The notes below the pieces were generated by a model, which was not told the DNA's origin, did no database searches, and saw nothing but the letters and a program-made list of their open reading frames with translations. From CAWHPS01 sp963831235 (lineage in GTDB: Bacteria > Fibrobacterota > OXYB2-FULL-49-7 > JAEUSG01), in the NCBI GenBank assembly GCA_963831235.1, contig CAWHPS010000033.1, forward strand, positions 62,001-126,000: a DNA stretch of 64,000 bases, in the 5' to 3' direction. A program made the translations under genes and the position numbers. Shown here in pieces: positions 36,313-44,204 of the stretch (its first letter is position 1; each line of letters starts with the position of its first letter).

Positions 36313-36393
36313 ATGAAAGACCATTCTCCTTTAATTAATTCTAAGCCTGCCGGTTTGCGGAAGAAAAGGAAACCACAGTTTATTAAGATCTAG
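36313..36393 (+). CDS. Possible small basic peptide, 26 residues
   Basis: ATG at 36313 follows an excellent ribosome site (AAAGGAG, five bases before the start) and gives a 26-residue reading frame ending in TAG at 36391. The C-terminal half is strongly basic (GLRKKRKPQFIKI). No family is recognised. The clear ribosome site is the only support. It may be a real small protein, a leader, or chance in an otherwise empty gap. Confidence 0.3.
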   Translation: MKDHSPLINSKPAGLRKKRKPQFIKI

Positions 36394-36502
36394 GTATAAC
36401 CTCTGAAAGACGAAAAAGAGCAACTTTTTTGTATTCGATTAAAAAAAGCCGCAAGCAAAGTTTGGTCTTTGATTCAAAATATTATTTGTTTATTTTATTA
36501 TC

Positions 36503-36766
36503 ATGATTACCGAAAAAGATAAATCTGGTATAATTGGAATTGCAAAAAAATATAATGTCTCAAAAATCCTTCTTTTCGGATCCAGTGTGAGCAAGGAAGG
36601 CCGAGATATTGATTTGGCTGTCGATGGTTTGCCCGCATCCAAGTTTTTTGAGTTTTATGGTGAACTGATTTTTAATCTGTCAAAACCGGTTGACTTGATC
36701 GATCTTAGCAGGAAAACAAGTTTTTCACGCATGGTGGCATCTGACGCAGTGTTGTTATATGGTTAA
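36503..36766 (+). CDS. MntA-like minimal nucleotidyltransferase (antitoxin)
   Basis: An 87-residue protein of the polymerase-beta-like minimal nucleotidyltransferase family. The active-site pattern LLFGSSVSKEGRDIDLAVDG is at about residues 23-42, with the GS and both Asp residues of D-x-D. In MntA/HepT modules such proteins AMPylate and neutralise the HEPN toxin. The gene overlaps the HEPN gene by 8 bases, typical of the pair. It is at the short end for the family. Confidence 0.82.
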   Translation: MITEKDKSGIIGIAKKYNVSKILLFGSSVSKEGRDIDLAVDGLPASKFFEFYGELIFNLSKPVDLIDLSRKTSFSRMVASDAVLLYG

Positions 36767-37175
36767 TCTCAAAATCAGAATTGAAGTGGAACTGGAAAAC
36801 ATTGACCGGGTTCTACTGGAATTCCCAAAATCCGAACTGGCATCCCTTTCAATATTAGAGCTGGCAGGAGTGGCAACTCTCATACACAATTTTTATAATG
36901 GTATTGAAAATATCATAAAGCAAATTATCCTTTCAAAGGATATACCTGTTCCACAGGGTAATGCATGGCATAAAGATCTGATTGACATCGCCTGTCAAAA
37001 CAAAATACTATCGGATTCTACCAAAGATATTTTGAAGCAATATTTGGCTTTTCGTCATTTTTTCACCCATGCATACGCATTGGATCTATACCCCGATCGT
37101 ATGATACCGTTGGTGGAAAAAGTTACTAAGACGTACAATTTATTTAAAAAAGACATCCAGCCTTATTTATCTTAA
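36759..37175 (+). CDS. HepT-like HEPN-domain ribonuclease toxin
   Basis: A 138-residue all-helical protein with the HEPN active-site motif R-x4-H in FRHFFTHAYALDL at about residues 108-120, and the family helix IHNFYNGIENIIKQII near 50. HEPN toxins of this kind cut RNA, and the adjoining nucleotidyltransferase inactivates them by adenylylation. Overlapping gene order (MNT then HEPN) matches type VII modules. Confidence 0.83.
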   Translation: MVNLKIRIEVELENIDRVLLEFPKSELASLSILELAGVATLIHNFYNGIENIIKQIILSKDIPVPQGNAWHKDLIDIACQNKILSDSTKDILKQYLAFRHFFTHAYALDLYPDRMIPLVEKVTKTYNLFKKDIQPYLS

Positions 37176-37380
37176 GCCCTATTTCGTCAGACTCACAAAA
37201 GCCGACTCGCCGCACAAGTATAAGTCCGCTGGTATTGACCAGCTTTGGCCTTGCAACACAGCGTATTCTTATAAGTTGGCCATGTAGGCGGGAATTCGTC
37301 TTTGAAATTCCGATACATAATAAAGAATCCGGACCCATCGTATACATGGATGGGCCCGGTTACCGAATCGGCTATTTTGC
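37176..37380. other. Unassigned 205-base stretch with a hairpin
   Basis: Between the HEPN gene and the STAS gene. Several short frames are open on both strands, none with homology I recognise. An almost perfect inverted repeat (GGACCCATC near 37331 with GATGGGCCC near 37349) could form a hairpin without a T tract. It may be a gene relic. Confidence 0.3.
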
Positions 37381-37779
37381 TTAGAAACAATAATATTCTC
37401 TGCATCCCTCTATATATTGTGAAGCCTCTATCTCATTTGCAAAATAGCCGAGACTCGGATCAAGGTTGACCACGGACTTTATCTTGTCAAAAACCTGTGG
37501 ATTCATATTCATTATTAAAAGCTTGCCTTCAAGAAGATTCAATTTTTTGGCAACATCGGAAAAGAGCTCCATAATTTTTGTTGACACCTTGACTACATGG
37601 GACATGTCCAATATGAAATTCTTTTCTTCTGCACGAAGCATATCAAGGCACAATTCGCGCAATTTTGAGATTTGACTTTCATCCACAATACCGGATAGCG
37701 CTATTGCCCTGAAATAAGAGATGTTGTAGGTCTCGATATTCATGAGATTGATTTGGGCTGATATCATATTTCCCTCCAT
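37381..37779 (-). CDS. STAS-domain protein (anti-sigma antagonist type)
   Basis: A 132-residue single-domain STAS protein. The pattern ISYFRAIALSGIVDES, then FILDMSHVVKVSTKIMELF and LLIMNMNPQVFDKI, is that of SpoIIAA/RsbV-like antagonists; the Ser in DMSHVV lies close to the position phosphorylated in the family. It could act with an RsbW-like ATPase such as the one fused to the receiver domain at 29.3-30.2 kb. GGAGG precedes the start. No neighbour on this strand is linked to it. Confidence 0.75.
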   Translation of the reverse strand: MEGNMISAQINLMNIETYNISYFRAIALSGIVDESQISKLRELCLDMLRAEEKNFILDMSHVVKVSTKIMELFSDVAKKLNLLEGKLLIMNMNPQVFDKIKSVVNLDPSLGYFANEIEASQYIEGCREYYCF

Positions 37780-37980
37780 TTATTTTTAAGTATGATATTT
37801 TGATTCAAGCAATGTGAGGGCCACAACGTACCATGCTTTAAAATAAATGTGTTACACAACAAAGAGTCTATTTTTAAAGACAATTTTGACCTTGAAAATT
37901 GCCAGAGAGGGCCATGATTGTCCAAACCAGGATTTACAATCAGGATTTATTTATTGATAGAGTTAAGGTTCTGATAAATA

Positions 37981-38217
37981 TCAATGGATTAGTTCTGCTT
38001 CAACAGTATCGGGTGCAATATCAATCTCGTCAGGCCAAACCAATGTTCCATAATCAACTCGTACTGACTTAAAGATAGCAGGGTCGCGAAGCTTTTGAAA
38101 AACACCTTCATGGAGGTACGGAGTCATGTCGAATATGCCATGGATGCCATTTTTAAATTTAACCTCTATTTGATAATTTGATTGAGGTATCGCTGAAATA
38201 ATTTTATTTGTTATCAT
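37981..38217 (-). CDS. DUF2442-family protein
   Basis: A 78-residue protein of the DUF2442 type, recognised by VKFKNGIHGIFDMTPYL, LRDPAIFKSVRVDYGTLVWPDEIDIAPDT. These small proteins are usually found with a DUF4160 partner, as here (2 bases between). The pair behaves like a toxin-antitoxin module by gene layout, but function is not established as far as I know. Confidence 0.8.
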   Translation of the reverse strand: MITNKIISAIPQSNYQIEVKFKNGIHGIFDMTPYLHEGVFQKLRDPAIFKSVRVDYGTLVWPDEIDIAPDTVEAELIH

Positions 38218-38219
38218 GA

Positions 38220-38456
38220 TTACCTCAGAGGCTCAATTTTAAAAGGTGTCTCACCACGAACAGCAAGCTTCCAATCTGCTAGAAGCTCTTCCTTGTGAAT
38301 TTCAATCCATGCCTGAACCATTAACCGCTTGGCATTTGGAAGGTCTCCTTCAATCATTTCACCTGTTTCAATCAGAAAAATTCCTTCAAATTCACTGTAT
38401 TCTGCATGAAAATGCGGTAAATGATGCTTTTTATCGTCTTTAAAGTATAGATACAC
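38220..38456 (-). CDS. DUF4160-family protein
   Basis: A 78-residue protein with the DUF4160 signature near the start (FKDDKKHHLPHFHAEY) and the basic end of the family. It stands immediately upstream of the DUF2442 gene on the same strand. The usual N-terminal extension (P-T-I and so on) is missing from the frame, so it is at the short end. The two are taken as one putative toxin-antitoxin-like module, without evidence of toxicity. Confidence 0.78.
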   Translation of the reverse strand: MYLYFKDDKKHHLPHFHAEYSEFEGIFLIETGEMIEGDLPNAKRLMVQAWIEIHKEELLADWKLAVRGETPFKIEPLR

Positions 38457-38629
38457 AACCTATATGAAAAAATAGACTACATAAACTAATTGAATCAAGC
38501 AAAACAACAAATTAAATCTAAAGCATGTAACAATTTTTAGAGATAATAGAAATCCAATGACAACTAAATTATCGCATCAATTTGCAATTTCCTTATTAAC
38601 ATGCCTAGTAAATTTTGTATTTTAATGTT

Positions 38630-39499
38630 ATGACTTCTAATCAACCAGTATTTGGTGGAAAAGAGATACCTGACAAATATCGCAGATACGATTCCGCAAA
38701 AGTGGTCATTCTCCCGGTACCTTATGAAGGGACCGTATGCTACGGCAAAGGAACAAGGCTTGCACCAGAGCGAATTATTGAAGCATCACGTTATCAGGAA
38801 ATGTATGATGATGAGCTTGGTAAGCTGAACTATTTGTGCGGTATTGCGACCCTTCCAACATTAAGGCCCGCTAAAACACCTGAAAAAATGATTGGTTCAG
38901 TTGAAAATGCCTGCCAAAAAGAAATTAATAATGGTAAATTCGTAATAATGCTCGGGGGCGAGCATTCTATTTCTTACGGATTTTATCTGGCCCTAAAGAA
39001 AAAATACAACAAGCTGAGCGTCATTCAGATAGATGCGCACGCTGATCTTCGGGATTCATATACAAAAGGGCATCTAAGCCATGGTTGCGTTATGCGTAGA
39101 ATCTGCGAAACATGCAAAAGCACTGCTCAAATCGGCATCCGCTCTATATGTGAAGAAGAGACAGCCTACATTAAAGACAAAGGCAAGGACATCTACTGGG
39201 CCAAGGACATAATCGGAAAGAGCGATTGGGTTGATGAAATGCTAAGCAAGTTGAGCAATGACATCTTTCTTACAATTGATGTTGATGGTTTTGATCCATC
39301 GGTGTTCCAGCACACAGGAACTCCTGAGCCTGGTGGAATATCCTGGTACCAGGGGCTTGAAATATTCAAGCGGATATTTTCAAGGAAGAATGTTGTTGGA
39401 ATGGACCTTGTGGAGGTTGCTTCTGATAAAACAAGCCGCAATTCCGAATACACTGCTGCAAAACTTATTTACCGACTTATCGGCTATAAATTCAATTAA
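38630..39499 (+). CDS. speB: Arginase/agmatinase-family ureohydrolase
   Basis: A 289-residue enzyme of the arginase family, most like agmatinase, which turns agmatine into putrescine and urea. The dimanganese site is complete: GGEHSIS (about 108), IDAHADLRD (about 131-139) and DVDGFDPSVFQHTGTPEPGG (about 216-235). I take the ATG at 38630; a TTG at 38615 is in frame but gives an odd extension, and no clear ribosome site is seen for either. It ends head to head with the true end of the cyclase gene, with no base between. Arginase or formimidoglutamase activity is less likely. Confidence 0.87.
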   Translation: MTSNQPVFGGKEIPDKYRRYDSAKVVILPVPYEGTVCYGKGTRLAPERIIEASRYQEMYDDELGKLNYLCGIATLPTLRPAKTPEKMIGSVENACQKEINNGKFVIMLGGEHSISYGFYLALKKKYNKLSVIQIDAHADLRDSYTKGHLSHGCVMRRICETCKSTAQIGIRSICEEETAYIKDKGKDIYWAKDIIGKSDWVDEMLSKLSNDIFLTIDVDGFDPSVFQHTGTPEPGGISWYQGLEIFKRIFSRKNVVGMDLVEVASDKTSRNSEYTAAKLIYRLIGYKFN

Positions 39500-41081
39500 T
39501 CAAAACATCACGGCTTTGTTCTTGCCGGTCCTTTTTGCATTGTACAAAGCCTGATCTGTTCTCGAAAGAAAAGTCTCGTTTGATTCATCCGGTATGTAAA
39601 CAGAGACCCCAAGGCTTATTGTTATGGGCCGGGCAGACGGTTTTGTCTTCACATATTCGTTTTCTTATCCTCTCGGCCAGGATCATGGCCTTATCACCTG
39701 GTGTTTCAGGAAGAATAACAGAGAATTCCTCTCCACCATAACGGAATGTCCTATCAGTAATCCTTGGGTCATGCTTCAAATGGCCGGACACCATTTTGAT
39801 GACCTGATCGCCGACAGGATGACCATAAGTATCGTTGAATTTCTTGAAATCATCTATATCAATCATGATGAGCGACAAGGGGCGTTTATACCTTCGGCCA
39901 CGCTCAACTTCATCCTTAAGAGTCTCCTGGAAAACTCGGTGATTGAGAAGGCCTGTCAACCCATCCATGCGTGCTAGCGTCTCCTGCATGCGGAAGTGGG
40001 CCGCGCGTTCCAGGGTTACCGCAGCCTGCATGGCAACAAGCTCAAGAAAGCTCACAGATGTTTCCTTATAAACTTCTGATGACGGTCCCACAGCCATGAT
40101 TCGATATGGCATACGGCTTGATATCGGGACCATGCATATTGATTTTACTGTTGTATCCGGCCAGGCCCAGCGTCTGTCAAAATGCAGATTGGGTATCAAT
40201 GCCTGTCCATTTACAAATTCAGCTAAAAAATTCTTAAGAATGATGTTCTGAGAATCCGGGTTTCCGCCTAAAAGAAATTTGTTCGGATAAACTGCCTTGA
40301 CAACCGGCGGTTTATCGTTCTCCGCTTCAATAAAAAGACATGCTGCACATGGAAAAAGTTTGGGTACTTGAGAACAGACAATATCGAAAATGCTCGAGTC
40401 GTCAACGGATTTTTCAAGGGTGCTTGCGATACTATGAGTTACGGCAAGGGCCTTTATATTACGCTCGTTCTGTTCCTGAAAAAGAAGCCTCTCCAAACCA
40501 GCGCTCAATAAAGGTGTTGTATTCCTGACAGCTGATTCTGCTGTTCCAATTGCTTCCGGGTCCATGTTGGAGAGCGTCATGACACCTGTTACCTTGCCAA
40601 GAAGAAAGATCGGCGCAAAAAGGCCGTTATATTCCAAAGGATCCTGGCCCGGCATGACGGTTATATTGTCGATTTTCATGTCTTTAATGAAAAAGACCTT
40701 TTTCTCCTTGAGGCAGCGTTCAAGCAGACTGCCGGCCTTAGGAACCTTCTGAAGGTTTATGGATTTGTAACCTTTTCCGTATTTATACTCGAAATACTCT
40801 TCTGAAGAATCAAGCCAGAAGATGCCATAATAACGCGCTTTCAGGTTTTCCGAAAATATCTCGAGTGCGGCCTTGAAAAGGTCGTCGAAAGTCCTGGCTT
40901 TGGCAAATGCTGAAATCAAACTTGAATAAAGATTACGTTCAACATAACAGACATTGAACTCGCGAAACTTCTCCTTAAATGATTCTATTAACTCAGTTTG
41001 CTTTGCGTTTTTTATTAGCTGCTCTTCAAGTTCTTTTTTTTGTCCTGAAAAGAGTTCTTTGATCCGGTTTATAAGGTTCAT
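39500..41081 (-). CDS. GAF-GGDEF diguanylate cyclase with a C-terminal frameshift
   Basis: A cyclic-di-GMP synthase: N-terminal coiled coil, two GAF-like sensory domains (about 60-205 and about 230-355), then a GGDEF domain with the I-site RITD five residues before the active site GGEEF. As read, the frame ends at 39585 with an aberrant tail after AERIRKR. In the neighbouring frame the missing end follows (PITISLGVSVY, then TDQALYNAKRTGKNKA) to a TGA at 39500. One extra base near 39655-39665 explains it. The corrected protein would be about 526 residues. Whether the shift is real or a sequence error cannot be told. Confidence 0.85.
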
Positions 41082-41085
41082 GGTA

Positions 41086-41859
41086 TTATAACCATCCCAG
41101 CATTTTATAAATTATAATTCCAATATGTTCTTTTATCACCTGTGTTGATAATGCCAGGTTTTCCGTCTTAGGAAGAAGAGAATAAAAGAAACTGGATTGA
41201 CCGTCATCAACCAGATAATCAACCGGGACCGGGATAACATCAAACCCGGCTTTTTTGAAAATGGGTTGGGATCTCGGCATGTGCATGGCCGATGTAACAA
41301 GTATCACCTTCATTCCAATCTTCTTTTCCTTCATAAGCTTCTTGACATATACAGCATTTTCGTATGTGTTACGCGCCTCTGTTTCAGCCATTACCGCACT
41401 GTCTGGAACCCCGTATTCAATCATGACCTCGCGCATGTCATTTCCTTCTTTTTGCCCTTTTAGAATGAAGTCTATTCCACCTCCGGTTGGTATTACATAA
41501 GGTGCAGCCCCGGCCTTGTACAGCCGGATGCCTTCAAATACGCGCTCCGCGCCTTCATTGTATTCAACATGGTTGCGGGGAAAAATAGCGGGCCTGCAGC
41601 CTCCGCCAAGTACGACGATTGCATCAGCTTTGACCGATTGTTCACTTATGGGAAGATATTTTCGTTCCAGGCCTTTGGCAAGCCAATTCGACACCGGCTG
41701 GCTGGAAAAGAAAAGAAGCACAAACACAGAAAGGCAGATGCATAAAGAGGCTGTTTTAATCTTTTTAAGATAAATCAGTATGAGAGACAGTAGCAGAAGC
41801 TCCAGGCAAATTCCAAGCGGATAAACTGCAAGCGGGAGGAATTTGGAAAGAACCATCAT
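41086..41859 (-). CDS. YdcF/ElyC-like DUF218 membrane protein
   Basis: A 257-residue protein with two N-terminal hydrophobic segments (about 10-32, 36-55) and a DUF218 domain (about 77-240). The motifs are AIVVLGGGC, PTGGG, TEARNTYENAVYVK (with the conserved Glu-Ala-x-x-Thr-x-Glu-Asn) and LVTSAMHMPRSQPIFKK. The E. coli relatives SanA, ElyC and YdcF act in envelope or carrier-lipid homeostasis; the exact chemistry here is unknown. It lies 4 bases upstream of the cyclase gene. Confidence 0.87.
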   Translation of the reverse strand: MMVLSKFLPLAVYPLGICLELLLLSLILIYLKKIKTASLCICLSVFVLLFFSSQPVSNWLAKGLERKYLPISEQSVKADAIVVLGGGCRPAIFPRNHVEYNEGAERVFEGIRLYKAGAAPYVIPTGGGIDFILKGQKEGNDMREVMIEYGVPDSAVMAETEARNTYENAVYVKKLMKEKKIGMKVILVTSAMHMPRSQPIFKKAGFDVIPVPVDYLVDDGQSSFFYSLLPKTENLALSTQVIKEHIGIIIYKMLGWL

Positions 41860-41884
41860 ATCAAGTCCCTCTTAAAAAAAGGTT

Positions 41885-42277
41885 TTATGGGCGTTTTACA
41901 AGCAAAAGCGGCAGGGATCGCTGATGCACTCCATCAACCAGCAAATCAGTGCCATATCGGCCAGGTTTTTCAAAAGTAAGGCGGCCAACATCAAGACAGA
42001 AATTTACCACAATGCTTTCGCTCTGAGGAGGAGGATTGACTGTCAGGTCTCCGCTGAATGGAGGAAGTATCTCTTTGCCGTCCTCGTTTACAAGAAGGAT
42101 ATTTATTTTATGAAGCCCGCCTTCGGTACGGAGGAACCTGATACGCGCGGCAATGGAAAGGGATGCGTGTATTGCAGGAAAAGCAGGAGCGGTTATGGTG
42201 TCGAAGGTTCCGATTATAACAAGTTTGCCGCCAAAGTCCTGTGCATGATCGCAAAGTGTAAATATTTCAATGTCCAT
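41885..42277 (-). CDS. DUF6941-like protein
   Basis: A 130-residue cytosolic protein without signal or membrane segment. The opening FTLCDHAQDFGGKLVIIGTFDTI and the end GRYGTDLLVDGVHQRSLPLLLV match a family of small uncharacterised proteins (DUF6941-type, from memory). It is probably a single beta-rich domain. Function unknown. It is the first gene of a minus-strand run with the DUF218 and cyclase genes. Confidence 0.65.
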   Translation of the reverse strand: MDIEIFTLCDHAQDFGGKLVIIGTFDTITAPAFPAIHASLSIAARIRFLRTEGGLHKINILLVNEDGKEILPPFSGDLTVNPPPQSESIVVNFCLDVGRLTFEKPGRYGTDLLVDGVHQRSLPLLLVKRP

Positions 42278-42336
42278 AATTGGATATGCTTGGGTTTAAT
42301 TTTGAAATAATATAGTTTTTAGGCGGGGAGGTTGAC

Positions 42337-42420
42337 ATGAATAAATTAATCAGGGTCTTATCATCATTGATTAATGCTTCCCCATGTATTATTTTTAAAA
42401 AATATTTACCTAAGGAGTAA
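42337..42420 (+). CDS. Possible 27-residue leader peptide before the sugar dehydrogenase
   Basis: ATG at 42337 follows GGGGAGG by five bases and opens a 27-residue frame (begins MNKLIRVLSSLI, ends KKYLPKE) whose TAA at 42418 overlaps the ribosome site of the downstream gene. This layout fits a coupled leader. It could instead be part of the promoter, since TTGACA (42332-42337), an 18-base spacer and TCTTAT (42356-42361) overlap its start. The two readings exclude each other in part. Confidence 0.35.
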   Translation: MNKLIRVLSSLINASPCIIFKKYLPKE

Positions 42421-42423
42421 AAG

Positions 42424-43728
42424 GTGAAAGAAATACTTCAGAAAAAAATAAACGATAAAACCGCAAGGATTGCAATCATAGGACAGGGTTATGTGGGTCT
42501 TCCTCTTGCCGTTGAATTCGCAAAAGCCGGGTTTAATGTAACAGGCATTGATATTGATTCTTCAAAGGTTGATAAAATCAACAAGGGCGATTCTTATATC
42601 CTTGATATAAAATCAGAGGAACTTAAAAAAATAGTTGACAGCGGAAAACTCAAGGCAACAAGCGATTTCTCGGTAATAAGGGACATGGACTGCATATCCA
42701 TCTGTGTTCCAACACCACTGCGTAAAACAAAAGACCCGGATGTGTCGTATATTGCAAAGTCAACTGAAGAAATTAAAAAGTATGTAAAAAAGGGCATGCT
42801 AATAGTACTCGAATCAACAACCTATCCCGGCACCACTGATGAAATGATCCGTACCCCGCTTGAAGAAGCGGGCTTAAAGGCAGGCAAAGACCTGTTCCTG
42901 TGCTTTTCACCTGAACGCGTTGATCCGGGTAACCCCACATATCATACAAAGAATACGCCAAAAATAATCGGCGGAGCAACACCAGCATGCACCGAACTTG
43001 GGGCATCCCTTTACCGCACATGCATTGACACCGTCCATGTGGTGGGTTCCACGGCAGAAGCCGAAATGGTGAAACTCCTTGAAAATACCTTCCGAGCGGT
43101 TAATATAGCCCTGGTAAATGAGCTCCTCATGATGTGCGATCGTATGGGAATAAATATATGGAATGTCATAAACGCAGCTGCAACAAAACCCTTCGGCTTC
43201 ATGCCTTTCTACCCCGGCCCCGGAATCGGTGGCCACTGCATTCCACTTGATCCAATGTACCTTTCCTGGAAAGCCAAGACTTATGATTTCTATAACCGCT
43301 TCATAGAATTGGCCACTGATGTAAATGGCAATATGCCCCATTACGTGCTCCAGCGCGTCTCGCATTTGTTAAACAAGCATGCCAAGCCAATACGCAATTC
43401 CAAGATTCTAATCCTTGGCATGAGCTATAAATCCAACATCGATGATTTGCGGGAATCTCCTGCCCTTGAGGTTTACCGGCTTTTACGCCGCGATGGCGCT
43501 TATGTTGTCTATTCCGATCCGCATGCAAAAAGCTTTATCAGTATGCTTGGGAAAAAGATCGAAAGCTCGCCCCTAACCGAAGAACTTCTCAAAAAACAGG
43601 ACCTTGCAGTCTTGGTCACCAATCATAAGGTTTTTGATTATGATTTCATAGTAAAGCATTCCAAATTAATACTCGATACCAGAAACGCGCTTGCAAATTT
43701 TAAATCAGAGAAAATAGAACGGTTGTAA
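42424..43728 (+). CDS. wbpA: UDP-GlcNAc-type nucleotide-sugar 6-dehydrogenase
   Basis: A 434-residue NAD-dependent enzyme oxidising a UDP-sugar at C6, most like WbpA (UDP-N-acetylglucosamine 6-dehydrogenase). The Rossmann loop IIGQGYVGLPLAVEFAKAG is at about residues 18-36. Other motifs are VLESTTYPGTTDE, FSPERVDPGNPTYHTKN and the catalytic Cys in PGPGIGGHCIPLDP (about 265-278). The GTG start has TAAGGAG six bases ahead. It probably supplies an aminouronic acid for a surface polysaccharide, though no other polymer gene is near. UDP-ManNAc dehydrogenase is an alternative. Confidence 0.88.
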   Translation: MKEILQKKINDKTARIAIIGQGYVGLPLAVEFAKAGFNVTGIDIDSSKVDKINKGDSYILDIKSEELKKIVDSGKLKATSDFSVIRDMDCISICVPTPLRKTKDPDVSYIAKSTEEIKKYVKKGMLIVLESTTYPGTTDEMIRTPLEEAGLKAGKDLFLCFSPERVDPGNPTYHTKNTPKIIGGATPACTELGASLYRTCIDTVHVVGSTAEAEMVKLLENTFRAVNIALVNELLMMCDRMGINIWNVINAAATKPFGFMPFYPGPGIGGHCIPLDPMYLSWKAKTYDFYNRFIELATDVNGNMPHYVLQRVSHLLNKHAKPIRNSKILILGMSYKSNIDDLRESPALEVYRLLRRDGAYVVYSDPHAKSFISMLGKKIESSPLTEELLKKQDLAVLVTNHKVFDYDFIVKHSKLILDTRNALANFKSEKIERL

Positions 43729-43730
43729 AT

Positions 43731-44192
43731 ATGGCTAATCCTGTTGGTAAACAGCTTGCACTTGAAATAGCACGGCTTGCAAAGGAAAAAAAGGCTGAAA
43801 ACCTGATTATTCTTGATTTAAGCCGGTTCAACGCGCCTGCTGAATTTTATGTTATCGGCACTGCTCTTTCAGCTCCGCACCTTATAGGTCTTCGCGACCA
43901 TATATCACAGGAACTAAAGAAAACAGGGCTGCGCGCGCTTCATGCCGACGGCCTTAACCAAGGCACCGAGTGGGTTGTACTCGATTATTTTGATGTGATA
44001 ATACACCTTTTCTCTGAGAAAAAACGACGCTATTACGATATCGAAGACCTATACGCTGATGCGCCAATGGAAGCTTATGGCCTTGAAAACATGCCTGCAC
44101 CAACAACAAAAACAAAGTCCCGGAAAGTAACTGGACAAAAAAAGCTTACAGCATCAGGAAAAAAGCACTCCTCAAGTAAAAAACGTTCCTGA
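43731..44192 (+). CDS. rsfS: Ribosomal silencing factor RsfS
   Basis: A 153-residue protein. The first about 110 residues match RsfS, which blocks 30S-50S joining by binding L14: LILDLSRFNAPAEFYVIGTA, then GTEWVVLDYFDVIIHLFSEKKRRYYDIEDLYADAP. The last 40 residues are a Lys/Ser/Thr-rich tail (TKTKSRKVTGQKK and on) that the family usually lacks. It starts two bases after the sugar dehydrogenase gene and is followed by argS after 12 bases. Confidence 0.92.
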   Translation: MANPVGKQLALEIARLAKEKKAENLIILDLSRFNAPAEFYVIGTALSAPHLIGLRDHISQELKKTGLRALHADGLNQGTEWVVLDYFDVIIHLFSEKKRRYYDIEDLYADAPMEAYGLENMPAPTTKTKSRKVTGQKKLTASGKKHSSSKKRS

Positions 44193-44204
44193 GAACAGAT
44201 CTAA

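Noticed and set aside
35929..36502. Replication origin next to recF-gyrB
   Set aside because: No dnaA or dnaN, no DnaA-box cluster and no AT-rich unwinding block with repeats were found; gene context alone is not enough.
37193..37405. 70-residue minus-strand frame overlapping the STAS gene end
   Set aside because: No homology, several equal alternatives on both strands; kept only as an unassigned stretch.
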